A stretch of 64,000 nt of DNA from Parvularcula oceani (GCF_000733125.1 NZ_JPHU01000015.1:19209-83208); one strand, 5' to 3'; counted from the stretch's first letter, positions 1 to 8,423 are shown. Translations and numbers: made by a program. The notes: a model not told the origin generated them from the letters alone.

Positions 1-71
1 GGGTCCTCCATTGCTCTTCCCGGTGGGAACACGGCGCGCGCGCAGGCGTTCGGAGAGAAAGGAGCGACGCA

Positions 72-215
72 ATGACCGACAGGACCGACCCCCGCAAGGA
101 TCAGGACGAGCATCCGCGCCAGCCGCCCGCCGAAGAGGGCAAGCGCGACCGGGAAAGAACCGGCGGATCGCGCCGCGAAATGGACCCCGAAAATCCCGCG
201 CGCGGCAAGGACTGA
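72..215 (+). CDS. small hydrophilic protein (47 aa), unknown
   Basis: A short ORF begins with ATG behind a good ribosome-binding site (AAGGAG, about 7 nt upstream). It encodes a very hydrophilic, charged and proline-rich peptide (MTDRTDPRKDQDEH...) ending NPARGKD, with no membrane segment. I do not recognise a family. It is convergent with fliG, whose stop lies 26 nt further on. The Shine-Dalgarno and biased composition support a real gene, but no function can be assigned. Confidence 0.5.
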   Translation: MTDRTDPRKDQDEHPRQPPAEEGKRDRERTGGSRREMDPENPARGKD

Positions 216-241
216 GCCGCCCTGGCCGCGTCCGGGATGGG

Positions 242-1333
242 TCAGGCGATCGAGAAGCGGCCGTCCTCCGCCCACTCCAGGAGCGTGGCGATCAGCTCGG
301 CCTGCGCCCGCTCGCCCTCTTCCTCGCTCGGCATGGGCAGGCTCGCCACCCGCTCGCGGATCTGTTCGGCGAGCCGCTGCGAGATGTTCGAATAGAGGAA
401 GTTCGTCGCCTCGGGCGAGGCTTCGGCCCCATAGCGCAGAGCCGTGTCGAGAACGCGCTGCTCGGCCTCGCGGAAGAGAATCGGCGCTGCCGTGCGCGGC
501 AGCTTGTCGGCGAGTGTATCGAAGCGCAGCAGGGCCGCCTCGACCCGCTCCGCCGTCTCCGCCGCGCTTTCGCGCAAGGGGGCGAGGACGGCTTCCTGCC
601 GGGACAGGGGGCAGCGGTTGAGGAGGGCGGTGAGGGTCGCGGAGCCATCGGTTCCCTGCGCTTGGTCCGGCGCCGACGCCCGCACGCGCAGGGACTCGGC
701 GATGGCGTCGAGGGTCTCGCCCGACACGGAACGGCCGCTGGCGATATGACGGACGGCCGCGACGGCGAGCGGCTCCCGCAGCGCGTTGAGGAGAGCGGCG
801 CCCTTCGCTTCGGGCAGGCGCGTCAGCACGATGGCGATCACGGCGGGGCGCTCGTCGGCCAGGGTCGCGGCGAGGTCCTCCGGCGGCATCTCGGCGACAT
901 AGGACCAGACCGCCTCAGGCGAAGCGCCTTCGCCAATGCCGAAGGCGACCGGCTGGACGATGGAGTCGAAGTCGATCTCCGGCGCCGGCACCAGCCGCTC
1001 GGCCAGCGCCTGGGCCTGGCGCTGGCCGCCCCTGACGAAGGGATTGGGGTTGCGCAGATCGGCCACGAAGCTCGCGATCACCTGGAGGATGACGGGCCTT
1101 GGGAGCGTTCCCATGTTCTCGAAGGCCGTCACGACGCGGTCGACGCCGCCATATTCGAGTTCCTCGGCGAGCGAGCGGGCCATGTCGGGTTCGAGAAGCG
1201 AGAGGATGACGGCGACACGCTCGGCAGGCGCGAGTTGCCGCATCGCCGCCTTCCCGGCCGGCGCGGAGGGCTGGGGCGGAGCAGCGGGGGCGGCCGTGTC
1301 TGCGGGAGCGGGTTTCATGGCGACGGCGTTCAC
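242..1333 (-). CDS. fliG: flagellar motor switch protein FliG
   Basis: FliG is the rotor protein linking the MS ring (FliF) to the C ring and carries the charged C-terminal torque helix. The product is 363 aa with a Pro/Ala-rich N-terminal tail, an N-terminal domain (ERVAVILSLL), the middle domain (PEAVWSYVAEM...LADERPAVIAIVL) and a C-terminal armadillo domain (FREAEQRVLDTALR...SQRLAEQIRERV). The usual middle-domain EHPQ motif reads ERPA here, which is unusual. The GTG start overlaps the fliP stop (GTGA), which decides the start against an in-frame upstream extension. It is last of the fliF-fliN-fliP-fliG operon. Similarity to FliG is clear but divergent. Confidence 0.85.
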   Translation of the reverse strand: MNAVAMKPAPADTAAPAAPPQPSAPAGKAAMRQLAPAERVAVILSLLEPDMARSLAEELEYGGVDRVVTAFENMGTLPRPVILQVIASFVADLRNPNPFVRGGQRQAQALAERLVPAPEIDFDSIVQPVAFGIGEGASPEAVWSYVAEMPPEDLAATLADERPAVIAIVLTRLPEAKGAALLNALREPLAVAAVRHIASGRSVSGETLDAIAESLRVRASAPDQAQGTDGSATLTALLNRCPLSRQEAVLAPLRESAAETAERVEAALLRFDTLADKLPRTAAPILFREAEQRVLDTALRYGAEASPEATNFLYSNISQRLAEQIRERVASLPMPSEEEGERAQAELIATLLEWAEDGRFSIA

Positions 1334-2085
1334 TGGATATAGCCTCTGAGCAGCGCTTCGGTGATGCGGACCCACCCATCTGCGATGACGAAGAAGGCGA
1401 GCTTGAAGGGCAGGGCCACGACGGCGGGCGGAACCATCATCATCCCCATCGCCATCAGAACCGAGGCGACGACGAGGTCGATGACGAGGAAGGGCAGGAA
1501 GATCGCGAAGCCGATCTGGAAGGCCCGTGTGATCTCGGACAGCATGAAGGACGGCACGAGCAGCGAAAGGGGCGCCGCTTCGTCCGCAGGCGCTGGAATC
1601 TGCGCCGCGTCGGACAGGCGGGAGATCACGTCCTGGGGCGTGCGCGCCTCCATGAAGACGCGCAGGGGCTCGAGAGTGGCGGCGATCCCGGCGGTCTCGT
1701 CGACCGCTCCGTCCATGAGCGGCTTCAGCCCTTCCTGCCAGGCGGTGCTGAAGACGGGCTCCATCACGAAGAAGGTCAGGAAGAGCGCGAGGCTCGTCAG
1801 CATCATGGCCGGCGGCGCATGCTGCAGGCCGATCGCCTGGCGCAGGAAGCTGAAGACGATCGCCATGAAGGGAAAGCAGGTGACCATGATCGCGATGCCG
1901 GGCGCGAGGCTCAGCACCGTGACGACCAGGAAGAGCGGGATCAGCTCGGAGCGCAGCGATCCGCTCTCGGAGACGAGCTCGCCGATGGCGGCCTCGGCTC
2001 CCGATACAGCGCCCCGATCCTGCGCCGCGGCCGGAACCGCGAGCAGGGCCAGGGCGATCGTCAGGAGGACGAGGAAGCGTTTCAT
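1330..2085 (-). CDS. fliP: flagellar export apparatus protein FliP
   Basis: FliP is an inner-membrane core component of the flagellar type III export gate, with FliQ and FliR. The product is 251 aa with a cleavable N-terminal signal sequence (MKRFLVLLTIALALLAVPAAAQ) as typical for FliP. It then has hydrophobic segments around residues 50-70, 90-115 and 185-250. Family-typical stretches include MVTCFPFMAIVFSFLRQAIG, PSFMLSEITRAFQIGF and a MGMMMVPP motif. The start ATG overlaps the fliN stop (ATGA), and the stop overlaps the fliG GTG start, so translation is probably coupled. Longer upstream in-frame sequence is a read-through of the fliN region. Confidence 0.95.
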   Translation of the reverse strand: MKRFLVLLTIALALLAVPAAAQDRGAVSGAEAAIGELVSESGSLRSELIPLFLVVTVLSLAPGIAIMVTCFPFMAIVFSFLRQAIGLQHAPPAMMLTSLALFLTFFVMEPVFSTAWQEGLKPLMDGAVDETAGIAATLEPLRVFMEARTPQDVISRLSDAAQIPAPADEAAPLSLLVPSFMLSEITRAFQIGFAIFLPFLVIDLVVASVLMAMGMMMVPPAVVALPFKLAFFVIADGWVRITEALLRGYIQ

Positions 2086-2342
2086 CCCTCGATCTCCGTC
2101 AGCTTGACGGCGAGGCCGCCATCTTCGCTCTCGGTCAGCTCTCCCCGGGCGACGACCCTGTCCCCGATGCAGATGTCCAGGGGCTCGTCCACCCGCGCAT
2201 CGAGCGCGAGAAGGCTGCCCTCGGCGAGCTGCGTGACCTCCGCCACGGTGCGGCGGGCCGTCCCGATGCGGATCGTCAGGGTCAGGGGAAGCCCTTCGAG
2301 CGCTGCGGGAATTGCATCCTGTGTGGCGACGGCTTCGCTCAT
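2082..2342 (-). CDS. fliN: flagellar motor switch protein FliN
   Basis: This is an 86-aa C-ring protein of the SpoA/FliN surface-antigen domain type: PLTLTIRIGTARRTVAEV, then LLALDARVDEPLDICIGDRVVARGEL. The hydrophobic patch and the LDICIGD turn are the signature of the domain that forms the bottom of the C ring and docks FliH/FliI. It is a short form without the N-terminal extension seen in many FliN proteins. ATG overlaps the fliF stop and TGA overlaps the fliP start, placing it between fliF and fliP in a tightly coupled operon. Confidence 0.93.
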   Translation of the reverse strand: MSEAVATQDAIPAALEGLPLTLTIRIGTARRTVAEVTQLAEGSLLALDARVDEPLDICIGDRVVARGELTESEDGGLAVKLTEIEG

Positions 2343-3829
2343 GCCGCGTCCTCCTCTTCGAGCCAGGCGTTGAGTAATGCGGCCGCGGCCTCTGGCTCAT
2401 TGGCGGCGGCGGACCGAAGGGCATCGAGGGGATCGTCGGCGAGCGGCAGCTCGCCGCCATCCAGCGCGGCGAGCGCTTCGGTCCCGGCGGCATCCTGCCC
2501 AGCGCCGGTCAGGATCGGCCTAACCACGAAGAGGCCGAGCAGGAGCGCGACGATGCCCAGAAAGGCGACCTGGCCGGCCTGCCACAGCCTCGCCTCGGTG
2601 GCGGGCGCGAGGCGAGGCGCCTCGGCCATTTCGAGCGCCGGCGCATCGAAGGGCAGCACCTCGATCGTCAGGCGGTCGCCCCGCGCCTCGTCGAGCCCGG
2701 ACGCCGAGGCGACGAGTCCCCGAAGCGCCGCGACCTCTTCGGCCGTCCGGGGCGCGGGCTCCTCGCCCTCGGCTCCCGGCGCGTCGTTGAGCAGGACCGC
2801 GATCGAAAGGGCGGTAATCTCGCCGGGCAGGCGTTCGCCGCTCACATCGCGCTCGGTGACGGCATAAGTGAGCTCCTCGCGCGTTTCGTCCGCCTGCGAA
2901 CGGGTCTCGGCGCCTTGCCGGCCCGCATCGCCGTCGGGCAGGTCGCTTGCGACCGTGACGGCGGCATCCGTGCCCGTTTCGGTTTCGCTGCGTTCGGTGC
3001 GGGAGCGGCGCGTGACGACGGCGCTTGCAGGGTCCACGGCCCGCTCGGTCCAGGCTTCGCGCTCGCGGCTCAGGCGCATCGCGACCTCGACCCGCGCATT
3101 GCCCGGTCCCACCCGCGCTTCGAGCAGTCGGATCAGATCGGCTTCCAGCGCGGCGGCGCGCGCATTCTCGTCGAGGCCCGCAAGGCCGGCCTCGTCCTCG
3201 GTCTCGGTCAATATGCCCCGGGCTGTCTCGATGACGGCCACTTCCTGCGGCGAGAGGCCGGAGACGGCGAGGGCGGTCATGTGCTGGATGGCTTTGACCT
3301 GGGCGCGCGACAGCCCGCCGGGCGCGGTCAGGGTGACCGAGGCGGTGCGCGGCGTGCGCTCCCGGGCGAAGGGGCTGCGGCTTTCCGCTCCGATATGCAC
3401 GCGTGCCGCGCGCACGCCCGGGATCTGGAGGACCGTGCGCGTCAGCTCGCCCTCCTTGGCGCGCCAATAGGCGGCGGAGAACATGTCCGAGGTGGTCGAG
3501 AAGCCCGACAGCTCGTCGAGGAGTTCGTAGCCGGCGGATGACTGGCGCGGCAGGCCGTCCCCCGCCAGCGTCATGCGCAGGCGGTCGCGCTCGGTCGCGG
3601 GCACGCTGATGCGCTCTCCCTCGATCTCGTAGGCGACGCCCTCGGCATCGAGCGCGGCCACGACCTCGCCCGCCGCGACGCTGTCGAGGCCCGCATAGAG
3701 AAGCGCCATTTGCGGCCGTGCGGCGCTGCGCGCCAGCACCACCATGATCAGCACGGTGGCCAGGACGGCACCGCCCGCCATGGCCTTCTTCTGCCAGGGC
3801 AGTTCCTTGAGGGTTGTGAGAAGTGACAT
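2339..3829 (-). CDS. fliF: flagellar MS-ring protein FliF
   Basis: FliF forms the membrane-embedded MS ring on which the flagellum is assembled. The product is 496 aa. It has an N-terminal membrane helix at about residues 15-35 and a YscJ/FliF ring-building domain at about 40-200 (LLYAGLDSVAAGEVVAALDAEG..., GYELLDE, RAARVHIG). A disordered linker follows, then a second membrane helix near 425-445 (FLGIVALLLGLFVVRP) and a short acidic cytoplasmic tail (LNAWLEEEDAA) of the kind that binds FliG. It is first in the leftward operon, and its start lies about 115 nt from the divergent fliL gene. Confidence 0.95.
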   Translation of the reverse strand: MSLLTTLKELPWQKKAMAGGAVLATVLIMVVLARSAARPQMALLYAGLDSVAAGEVVAALDAEGVAYEIEGERISVPATERDRLRMTLAGDGLPRQSSAGYELLDELSGFSTTSDMFSAAYWRAKEGELTRTVLQIPGVRAARVHIGAESRSPFARERTPRTASVTLTAPGGLSRAQVKAIQHMTALAVSGLSPQEVAVIETARGILTETEDEAGLAGLDENARAAALEADLIRLLEARVGPGNARVEVAMRLSREREAWTERAVDPASAVVTRRSRTERSETETGTDAAVTVASDLPDGDAGRQGAETRSQADETREELTYAVTERDVSGERLPGEITALSIAVLLNDAPGAEGEEPAPRTAEEVAALRGLVASASGLDEARGDRLTIEVLPFDAPALEMAEAPRLAPATEARLWQAGQVAFLGIVALLLGLFVVRPILTGAGQDAAGTEALAALDGGELPLADDPLDALRSAAANEPEAAAALLNAWLEEEDAA

Positions 3830-3945
3830 GAGGGCCCCCGCCGGTTGCGACCGTTAACGGGCTATGGGGTAGACGTTAACAGAGCCTTTACCTGTGGTTG
3901 CAATCTTCACACCGTCGTTACTTTGAAGTGTGGAGGGTGCGATCG
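3830..3945. promoter_or_regulatory. divergent flagellar promoter region with paired GTTAAC sites
   Basis: This is the only gap between the fliF operon (left) and the fliL operon (right). It contains two identical palindromic hexamers GTTAAC at 3853-3858 and 3875-3880, 22 bp apart centre to centre (two helical turns). In many alphaproteobacteria CtrA recognises TTAA half-sites near flagellar promoters, so these may be its sites. That link is inference, and the N7 spacing of a classical CtrA box is not present. Confidence 0.35.
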
Positions 3946-4434
3946 ATGAGTGAGCCGCAGGAGGCTTCGGGCGGAACCAATCCGGTGAGCATCGCGCTGA
4001 CCGCGGCGGCGGGCGGTCTCGCCGCCCTCGCTGTCAGCTGGCTGGACCCGCTGGGCCCCGGCACGAAGGAGAAGGCCGCGCCGGAGCGCGAGGCCGTCGA
4101 GGAAGAGCATGGCGCGGCGCAGGCGAGCGTGATCGTGCCGATGGAGCCGATCATCGTCTCGCTCAGCGATCCGGAGCAGGGGCGGCGGCGGGCGCCGCGC
4201 CTGCGCGTGGTCATCGCGCTGGAGACGGATGAAAAGGCCGCGAAGCGGGCAGAGGAAGAAGCGCCGCGCCTGCGGGACGGCTTCACCGCCGCGGCGCGCG
4301 AAGTGGGGCCGGAGACGCTGACCGGCCCCGAAGGGCTGGAAACGCTGCGCGAGGCGTTCCTTCGATCCGCGCGCGGCGTTCTCGGAGAGGCGAGCGTCAG
4401 GAGCGTCCTCCTGACCGACTACATCACGACGTGA
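3946..4434 (+). CDS. fliL: flagellar basal body-associated protein FliL
   Basis: FliL surrounds the stator units in the inner membrane and modulates torque. The 162-aa product has a single N-terminal membrane helix (about 13-32), an acidic linker, and a periplasmic domain beginning VPMEPIIVSLSD with the typical LRVVIALETD strand and a closing VRSVLLTDYITT. The ATG at 3946 is chosen because GGAGGG lies about 9 nt upstream; an in-frame TTG 48 nt earlier lacks this. It is first of a three-gene flagellar operon divergent from fliF. Confidence 0.88.
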   Translation: MSEPQEASGGTNPVSIALTAAAGGLAALAVSWLDPLGPGTKEKAAPEREAVEEEHGAAQASVIVPMEPIIVSLSDPEQGRRRAPRLRVVIALETDEKAAKRAEEEAPRLRDGFTAAAREVGPETLTGPEGLETLREAFLRSARGVLGEASVRSVLLTDYITT

Positions 4435-4441
4435 GGAAGAC

Positions 4442-4957
4442 ATGGAAAACACGTTGAGCCTGAGCCTCGACCTGACGCTCATCGGAACCTGCGCATGCAC
4501 GCTTCTTTATTGCTGGCGGCTGTCCCGCCGGCTCAAGGCGATGCACTCGCTCAAGGGCGGGGTGAGCCGCGCGATCGTCGATCTGTCCGATGCGATCAAG
4601 GCGAGCCAGGCCGCGAGCCAGGGCATATCCAGGGCAGCGCAGGAGGCGGTCGAGACGCTCGATGCGGCGCATGCGCAGCTCGCTTCGCGGCGCCAGGAGA
4701 CCGAAGACCTGATCGGCGTGCTCGAAGGGCAGGGGCGGCAGGCCGAGAGCCGCATGGTCGAGACGCAGGAAGCGGCGGAGAAATCGCTCGCCGTCATCGC
4801 GTCGAAGGCGCGCGTCGAGCTCGAAGCGCTGAGCGAGGCCGTCGGGATCGCCGAGAAGATCACGGCTCTCGTCGCGGACCCCGAAGTGCCGGTGCAGCAT
4901 GTCCGGCAGCGCGCGGCCGAAGGGCCCAATCCCTTTCTCAGGGCGGTGGCGTCGTGA
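4442..4957 (+). CDS. DUF6468 flagellar-locus membrane protein
   Basis: The 171-aa protein has one N-terminal membrane helix (LDLTLIGTCACTLLYCW) followed by SRRLKAMHSLKGGVSRAI and a long heptad-like helical region (about 40-130), so it is probably a membrane-anchored coiled coil. This form is found between fliL and the MotE-like gene in alphaproteobacterial flagellar clusters (DUF6468 type). Its exact role is unknown. The start is 8 nt after the fliL stop, and its stop overlaps the next gene's GTG start. Confidence 0.75.
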   Translation: MENTLSLSLDLTLIGTCACTLLYCWRLSRRLKAMHSLKGGVSRAIVDLSDAIKASQAASQGISRAAQEAVETLDAAHAQLASRRQETEDLIGVLEGQGRQAESRMVETQEAAEKSLAVIASKARVELEALSEAVGIAEKITALVADPEVPVQHVRQRAAEGPNPFLRAVAS

Positions 4958-5436
4958 AGGGGCGCCCCCAGGTCCTCGTCATGCTGGGCGGGCTCTTCGC
5001 GCTGAGCATGGCGGCGCGGAGTGCGGAGGCGCTGGCGGCGATCGCGCCAAGGCCCGCGCCCGCCGCGGAAGACTCTCGGGATACGGAGGAAAATTTCGCG
5101 CAGCTCGACGCCTGGCAGGCCGAGCTGGATGCGCAATCGCGAGAGACGGAGGCCCGCGCCATCGCGGCGGACAAGGCGCTGGCGGAAGCGCGGGCGCTTT
5201 CCGCGCGGCGAAAGGCGCAGGAGGCAGGACGGCAGACCGGCCTCGACCAGACAAGGAGGCTCGCGGCCATGTATACGGCGATGCCGCCGCGCAAGGCGGC
5301 CGGCATCCTGGCCGCGCTGCCGCCCGGGCAGGCCGCGCCGATCCTGCTGGGGATGCCGCCCGCGAGCGCGGGCTCGATCCTGGGGGAGATGGAGGCGGCG
5401 GCGGCGAGCCGCCTCGCCGCCGCCATGTCATCGTAA
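4954..5436 (+). CDS. motE: MotE-family (MgtE N-domain) flagellar protein
   Basis: A 160-aa exported protein with an N-terminal signal or anchor segment (VLVMLGGLFALSMAARSAEA). A coiled coil follows (about 45-100), then a C-terminal MgtE-N-like pair of repeats (YTAMPPRKAAGILAALPP...APILLGMPPASAGSIL). In rhizobia MotE is a periplasmic chaperone of the stator protein MotC; that function is inferred here from family and context. The GTG start overlaps the upstream stop (GTGA), which discounts a much longer in-frame reading. It is last in the fliL operon. Confidence 0.78.
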   Translation: MKGRPQVLVMLGGLFALSMAARSAEALAAIAPRPAPAAEDSRDTEENFAQLDAWQAELDAQSRETEARAIAADKALAEARALSARRKAQEAGRQTGLDQTRRLAAMYTAMPPRKAAGILAALPPGQAAPILLGMPPASAGSILGEMEAAAASRLAAAMSS

Positions 5437-5485
5437 GGCGCGCCGCGGGCTCGGCATGCCGCGGCGCGCCTCCGGCGGCGAACGC

Positions 5486-6019
5486 TCAGCCGGCGAGGGC
5501 CGCCTCGCCGTCGAGCACCGCGCTGACGGCGTGGACCACGGCCGCGATGCGCACGGCGGTCTGGACCTGCTCGGTCGACAGGCCGCCCTTGCGCACGACG
5601 GCGTCATGGCTGTCCACGCACATGCCGCAACCATTGATCGCCGAGACGGCGAGCGACCACAGCTCGAAATCGACCTTCTCGACGCCCGGATTGGCGATCA
5701 CCTGCATGCGCAGCTTGGCCGGCAGGGTCGCATAGGCCTTTTCGGAGACCATGTGGGTGAAGCGGTAATAGACGTTGTTCATGCCCATGATCGCCGCGGC
5801 GGCCTTGGCGGCCTCGACCGCTTCGGCGGACAGGTGCTGTCCGGCTTCGGCGCTGAGGGCCTTGATGACCGTCTCATTGCGTCCGGCCAGCGCCGAGGCG
5901 AGGAACGTGCCCCATTTCTGCTGGTCGGTCAGGCCCTCCTCGCGGGAGAGGCTCGAGAGGTTCAGCTTGAGATCCTTGGCATAGCCAGGAAGCGTTTCGC
6001 GGAGGTCTTGCAGGGACAT
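5486..6019 (-). CDS. ahpD: alkyl hydroperoxide reductase AhpD
   Basis: AhpD is a lipoamide-dependent peroxidase partner that reduces AhpC. The 177-aa product matches the family length and carries the CMD-domain active site as C-G-M-C-V-D-S-H near residue 131, with both redox cysteines and the downstream His. The ATG is preceded by AAGGCGAG in the minus-strand message. It lies downstream of ahpC on the same strand, separated by about 220 nt containing two strong inverted repeats, so its expression relative to ahpC may be modulated. Confidence 0.93.
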   Translation of the reverse strand: MSLQDLRETLPGYAKDLKLNLSSLSREEGLTDQQKWGTFLASALAGRNETVIKALSAEAGQHLSAEAVEAAKAAAAIMGMNNVYYRFTHMVSEKAYATLPAKLRMQVIANPGVEKVDFELWSLAVSAINGCGMCVDSHDAVVRKGGLSTEQVQTAVRIAAVVHAVSAVLDGEAALAG

Positions 6020-6135
6020 GGTCTCGCCTTTCATGCGGGCGCGCATGCGGAATGCGGCCGGAAGCGGTCCGGTCGCCTCGCGCGCGCCTGAAGATGTGGA
6101 AGAAAGGACGGCGCCAGCGCCGTCCCTGGAGAAGG

Positions 6136-6229
6136 GGAGCGTCAGCCGGGACACAGGGCAGGGGGGAAGTCCCGGCTGACGCTCCTCAGGATCGGCCTGC
6201 TATCGGGTAGGGCAGGGACAGGCCGATCC
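6136..6229 (-). terminator. tandem hairpins in the ahpC-ahpD intergenic region
   Basis: Two perfect inverted repeats lie between ahpC and ahpD. The first met by minus-strand transcription has 10-bp arms (6220-6229 with 6189-6198). The second has 17-bp GC-rich arms (6169-6185 with 6136-6152) and a 16-nt loop. No T-run follows on the minus strand, so partial termination, attenuation or mRNA 3'-end protection of ahpC is more likely than a simple intrinsic terminator. Confidence 0.6.
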
Positions 6230-6241
6230 CTTCAGACTGAT

Positions 6242-6787
6242 TTAGAGCGTGTCGCCACCGACTGCGCGGTTGCAAGGGCAGAGCTCGTCCGTCTGAAGTG
6301 CATCGAGAACGCGCAGGGTGTCCTGAGGGTTCCGTCCGACGTTCAGATTATTCACGTAGACATGCTGGATGACGTTGTGCGGGTCGACCAGGAAGGTCGC
6401 GCGCAGCGCCACGCCCTCTTCGGAGCGGATGCCGAGACCGTCGATCAGGCTGCCGGTCGTGTCGGCGAACTGCCATGCGGGGTGCTTGTTGAGGTCCGCA
6501 TGGTCGCGGCGCCAGGCCAGCTTGACGAACTCGTTGTCGGAGCTGCCGCCCATGACGATGCAGTCGCGATCCGCGAACTCTTCGGAGAGAGAGCCGAATT
6601 CAGCGATTTCGGTCGGGCAGACGAAGGTGAAGTCCTTCGGGTAGAAGTAGATGCACTTCCACTTGCCTTCGAAGCTGTCCTGCGTGATTTCTTCGAACGC
6701 GCTTTCGCCGTTCTCTTCGATGTCGTTGAAGCCGGGCTTCACGCCATTGATCTTGAAGTCGGGGAGCTTGTCGCCAACGCCGAGCAT
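6242..6787 (-). CDS. ahpC: alkyl hydroperoxide reductase AhpC (peroxiredoxin)
   Basis: This is a 181-aa 2-Cys peroxiredoxin reducing H2O2 and organic peroxides in the cytoplasm. The peroxidatic cysteine is in DFTFVCPTE (about residue 49) and the resolving cysteine in the C-terminal DELCPCNR. The C-terminus resembles AhpC forms reduced by AhpD rather than AhpF, matching the adjacent ahpD. ATG at 6787 starts the conserved MLGVGDKLPDF; longer in-frame upstream sequence runs into the promoter. OxyR is encoded divergently and probably controls it. Confidence 0.94.
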   Translation of the reverse strand: MLGVGDKLPDFKINGVKPGFNDIEENGESAFEEITQDSFEGKWKCIYFYPKDFTFVCPTEIAEFGSLSEEFADRDCIVMGGSSDNEFVKLAWRRDHADLNKHPAWQFADTTGSLIDGLGIRSEEGVALRATFLVDPHNVIQHVYVNNLNVGRNPQDTLRVLDALQTDELCPCNRAVGGDTL

Positions 6788-6917
6788 AAAATTTCCTTCG
6801 AATTCGCTTGTCTCGTGACCAGGCGGCGGCCCCGCCGGGTCACGAGCGGCATATGGATCGATGTTGCAGTGCATTCAAATTGATTATATGTGCAGGACGT
6901 ATCGGAAAAATCGATAG
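6788..6917. promoter_or_regulatory. ahpC-oxyR divergent promoter region
   Basis: This 130-bp gap is AT-rich relative to its surroundings. On the minus strand a perfect TATAAT -10 element occupies 6883-6888, but no good -35 lies 16-18 bp upstream. That is typical of a promoter needing an activator such as OxyR. A transcript from here would carry a roughly 90-nt leader to ahpC. Confidence 0.5.
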
Positions 6918-7853
6918 ATGGCAGCCTTCCCCACACTCCGTCAGATGCAGTTCTTTTCGAGCCTCGTCAGGCACGGCTCCTTCAGCGGCGCGGCCAAGGA
7001 ATGCTGCGTGAGCCAGTCGACCCTGTCCGCAGGGGTGAAGGAGTTCGAGACGATCCTCGACGCCCCGCTGGTCGATCGCTCGGCCAAGCGATTCGCCCTG
7101 ACCACGCTCGGCGAAGAGGTCGCCGGCAGGGCCGAGGAGATGGTCGCGCTGGCCGAGGAGATGGTCCGCATCGCGGCGGCCCGGCCGCTCCTGACCGGAG
7201 ACCTGCGGCTCGGCCTGATCCCGACGATCGGTCCCTTCCTCCTGCCCGGCCTCATGCCGCGGCTGGACGAGGCCTATCCGGATCTGCGGCTCTATCTGCG
7301 CGAGGACCTGACCGAGAATCTGGTTTCGGGTCTGAAGGCCGGCCGTCTCGACATGGCGGTGATCGCCCTGCCGGTCGAGGCGGAGGGGCTCGACACGCTG
7401 ATCTTCGGCGAAGACCCCTTCGTCTTCGTCTGCCGCCCCGATCATCCGCTTGCGGACGAGGATGCCGTGACAAGCGCGCAGCTCGACGCGGAGACGCTTC
7501 TCCTGCTGGAGGACGGGCACTGCCTGCGCGATCACGCCTTGTCGGCCTGCAAGCTGCAGGACCGGCAGGTCGCCGCCGCTTTCGGCGCGACCAGCCTGTT
7601 CACTCTCGTGCAGATGGTCCGCTCGGGGCTCGGCACCACTCTTCTGCCCCGCCTCGCCAGCGATGCGGGCCTTGCGGCGGGCGCGGGGCTGCGCGCCATT
7701 CCCGTGCGCGACCGCAATGCCAGTCCCAGCCGCGATCTCGGCCTCGCCTGGCGGCGGGGTTCGGACAGGGAGGAGGAGGCGCGGGCGCTCGCCGACATCC
7801 TCTCCGCTTCGCGCCAGCGCGCGGACCGGACGCACGCCGGACAGGGCGGCTGA
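6918..7853 (+). CDS. oxyR: hydrogen peroxide sensor/regulator OxyR
   Basis: A LysR-family regulator of 311 aa. The N-terminal winged HTH is at about 1-65 (FPTLRQMQFFSSLVRHGSFS, QSTLSAGVKEFE) and the regulatory domain at about 90-300. The two redox cysteines of OxyR are present as EDGHCLRDHALSAC, eight residues apart, equivalent to E. coli Cys199 and Cys208. This distinguishes it from generic LysR proteins. It is divergent from ahpC, the usual OxyR target arrangement. Confidence 0.93.
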   Translation: MAAFPTLRQMQFFSSLVRHGSFSGAAKECCVSQSTLSAGVKEFETILDAPLVDRSAKRFALTTLGEEVAGRAEEMVALAEEMVRIAAARPLLTGDLRLGLIPTIGPFLLPGLMPRLDEAYPDLRLYLREDLTENLVSGLKAGRLDMAVIALPVEAEGLDTLIFGEDPFVFVCRPDHPLADEDAVTSAQLDAETLLLLEDGHCLRDHALSACKLQDRQVAAAFGATSLFTLVQMVRSGLGTTLLPRLASDAGLAAGAGLRAIPVRDRNASPSRDLGLAWRRGSDREEEARALADILSASRQRADRTHAGQGG

Positions 7854-7865
7854 GCGGCGCCGTGA

Positions 7866-8423
7866 TCAGGCGTCGCAGCGGTAATAGCCGCGATAATCGA
7901 CCAGCAGGCCCTGTTCCAGGACGAAGCGCAGATCGGCAATCGTCTGTACCCAGCCTTCACCCTCCGAGACGCCCTTGTCGGGTACCGGCTCGACTGTCAT
8001 GCGCAGCCCGTCAGAGACATAGGTGACGCCGCTCGCCAGGGCTTCGAACCCGACGGGCTCGGCGGTTTCGAGTTCCACCAGCCGACCATGCAGCTTGACC
8101 ACGCCGGTGGCCACATCCCTCGCATCCGCGGGCGCCGTGCCCGAGAGGATCGGACGGCTGCCGCTCGTATAGGAGAAGGCGCAGCGGGGCCCTTCGGGAA
8201 GGACTTTCGCGATTTCCGCCTCATACAGCGTCACGGGGTCGGTCGTCGGGATGCTGGCGAGCATGATCGCCTCGGGCGCGGGCACGATGTCCGGCATCGT
8301 CTCGGATTGCATGTCGGGATGGTTCTCGTCGCGCGGCGCGCCTTCGCCGCAGGCGGCCAGAAGCAGCATGCCCGCGAGGGCGGATGCGGCGGGGCGGAGG
8401 CAGGACGTCAGGTGCCGCATCAT
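7866..8423 (-). CDS. putative lipoprotein, unknown function
   Basis: A 185-aa protein with a lipoprotein signal (ALAGMLLLAAC, lipobox LAAC at about 22-25) and a 150-residue soluble region ending VDYRGYYRCDA. The domain is not recognised; the pair of cysteines at RCAF and YRCDA could form a disulfide. ATG overlaps the upstream DUF305 gene's stop (ATGA), so it is the third gene of the cytochrome c-DUF305-lipoprotein operon. A link to metal or redox handling in the envelope is inferred only from context. Confidence 0.7.
   Translation of the reverse strand: MMRHLTSCLRPAASALAGMLLLAACGEGAPRDENHPDMQSETMPDIVPAPEAIMLASIPTTDPVTLYEAEIAKVLPEGPRCAFSYTSGSRPILSGTAPADARDVATGVVKLHGRLVELETAEPVGFEALASGVTYVSDGLRMTVEPVPDKGVSEGEGWVQTIADLRFVLEQGLLVDYRGYYRCDA

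Noticed and set aside
72..215. Small protein as a DUF1674-type assembly factor
   Set aside because: It ends in NPARGKD and lacks the C-terminal motif I would expect, so it is left as unknown.
11..1342. Long plus-strand ORF (443 codons) opposite fliG
   Set aside because: Arg/Gly-rich shadow of fliG in high-GC DNA; no domain, and fliG motifs are clear on the other strand.
3830..3945. Sigma-54 promoter in the fliF-fliL gap
   Set aside because: No TGGCAC-N5-TTGC pair at the right spacing could be found.
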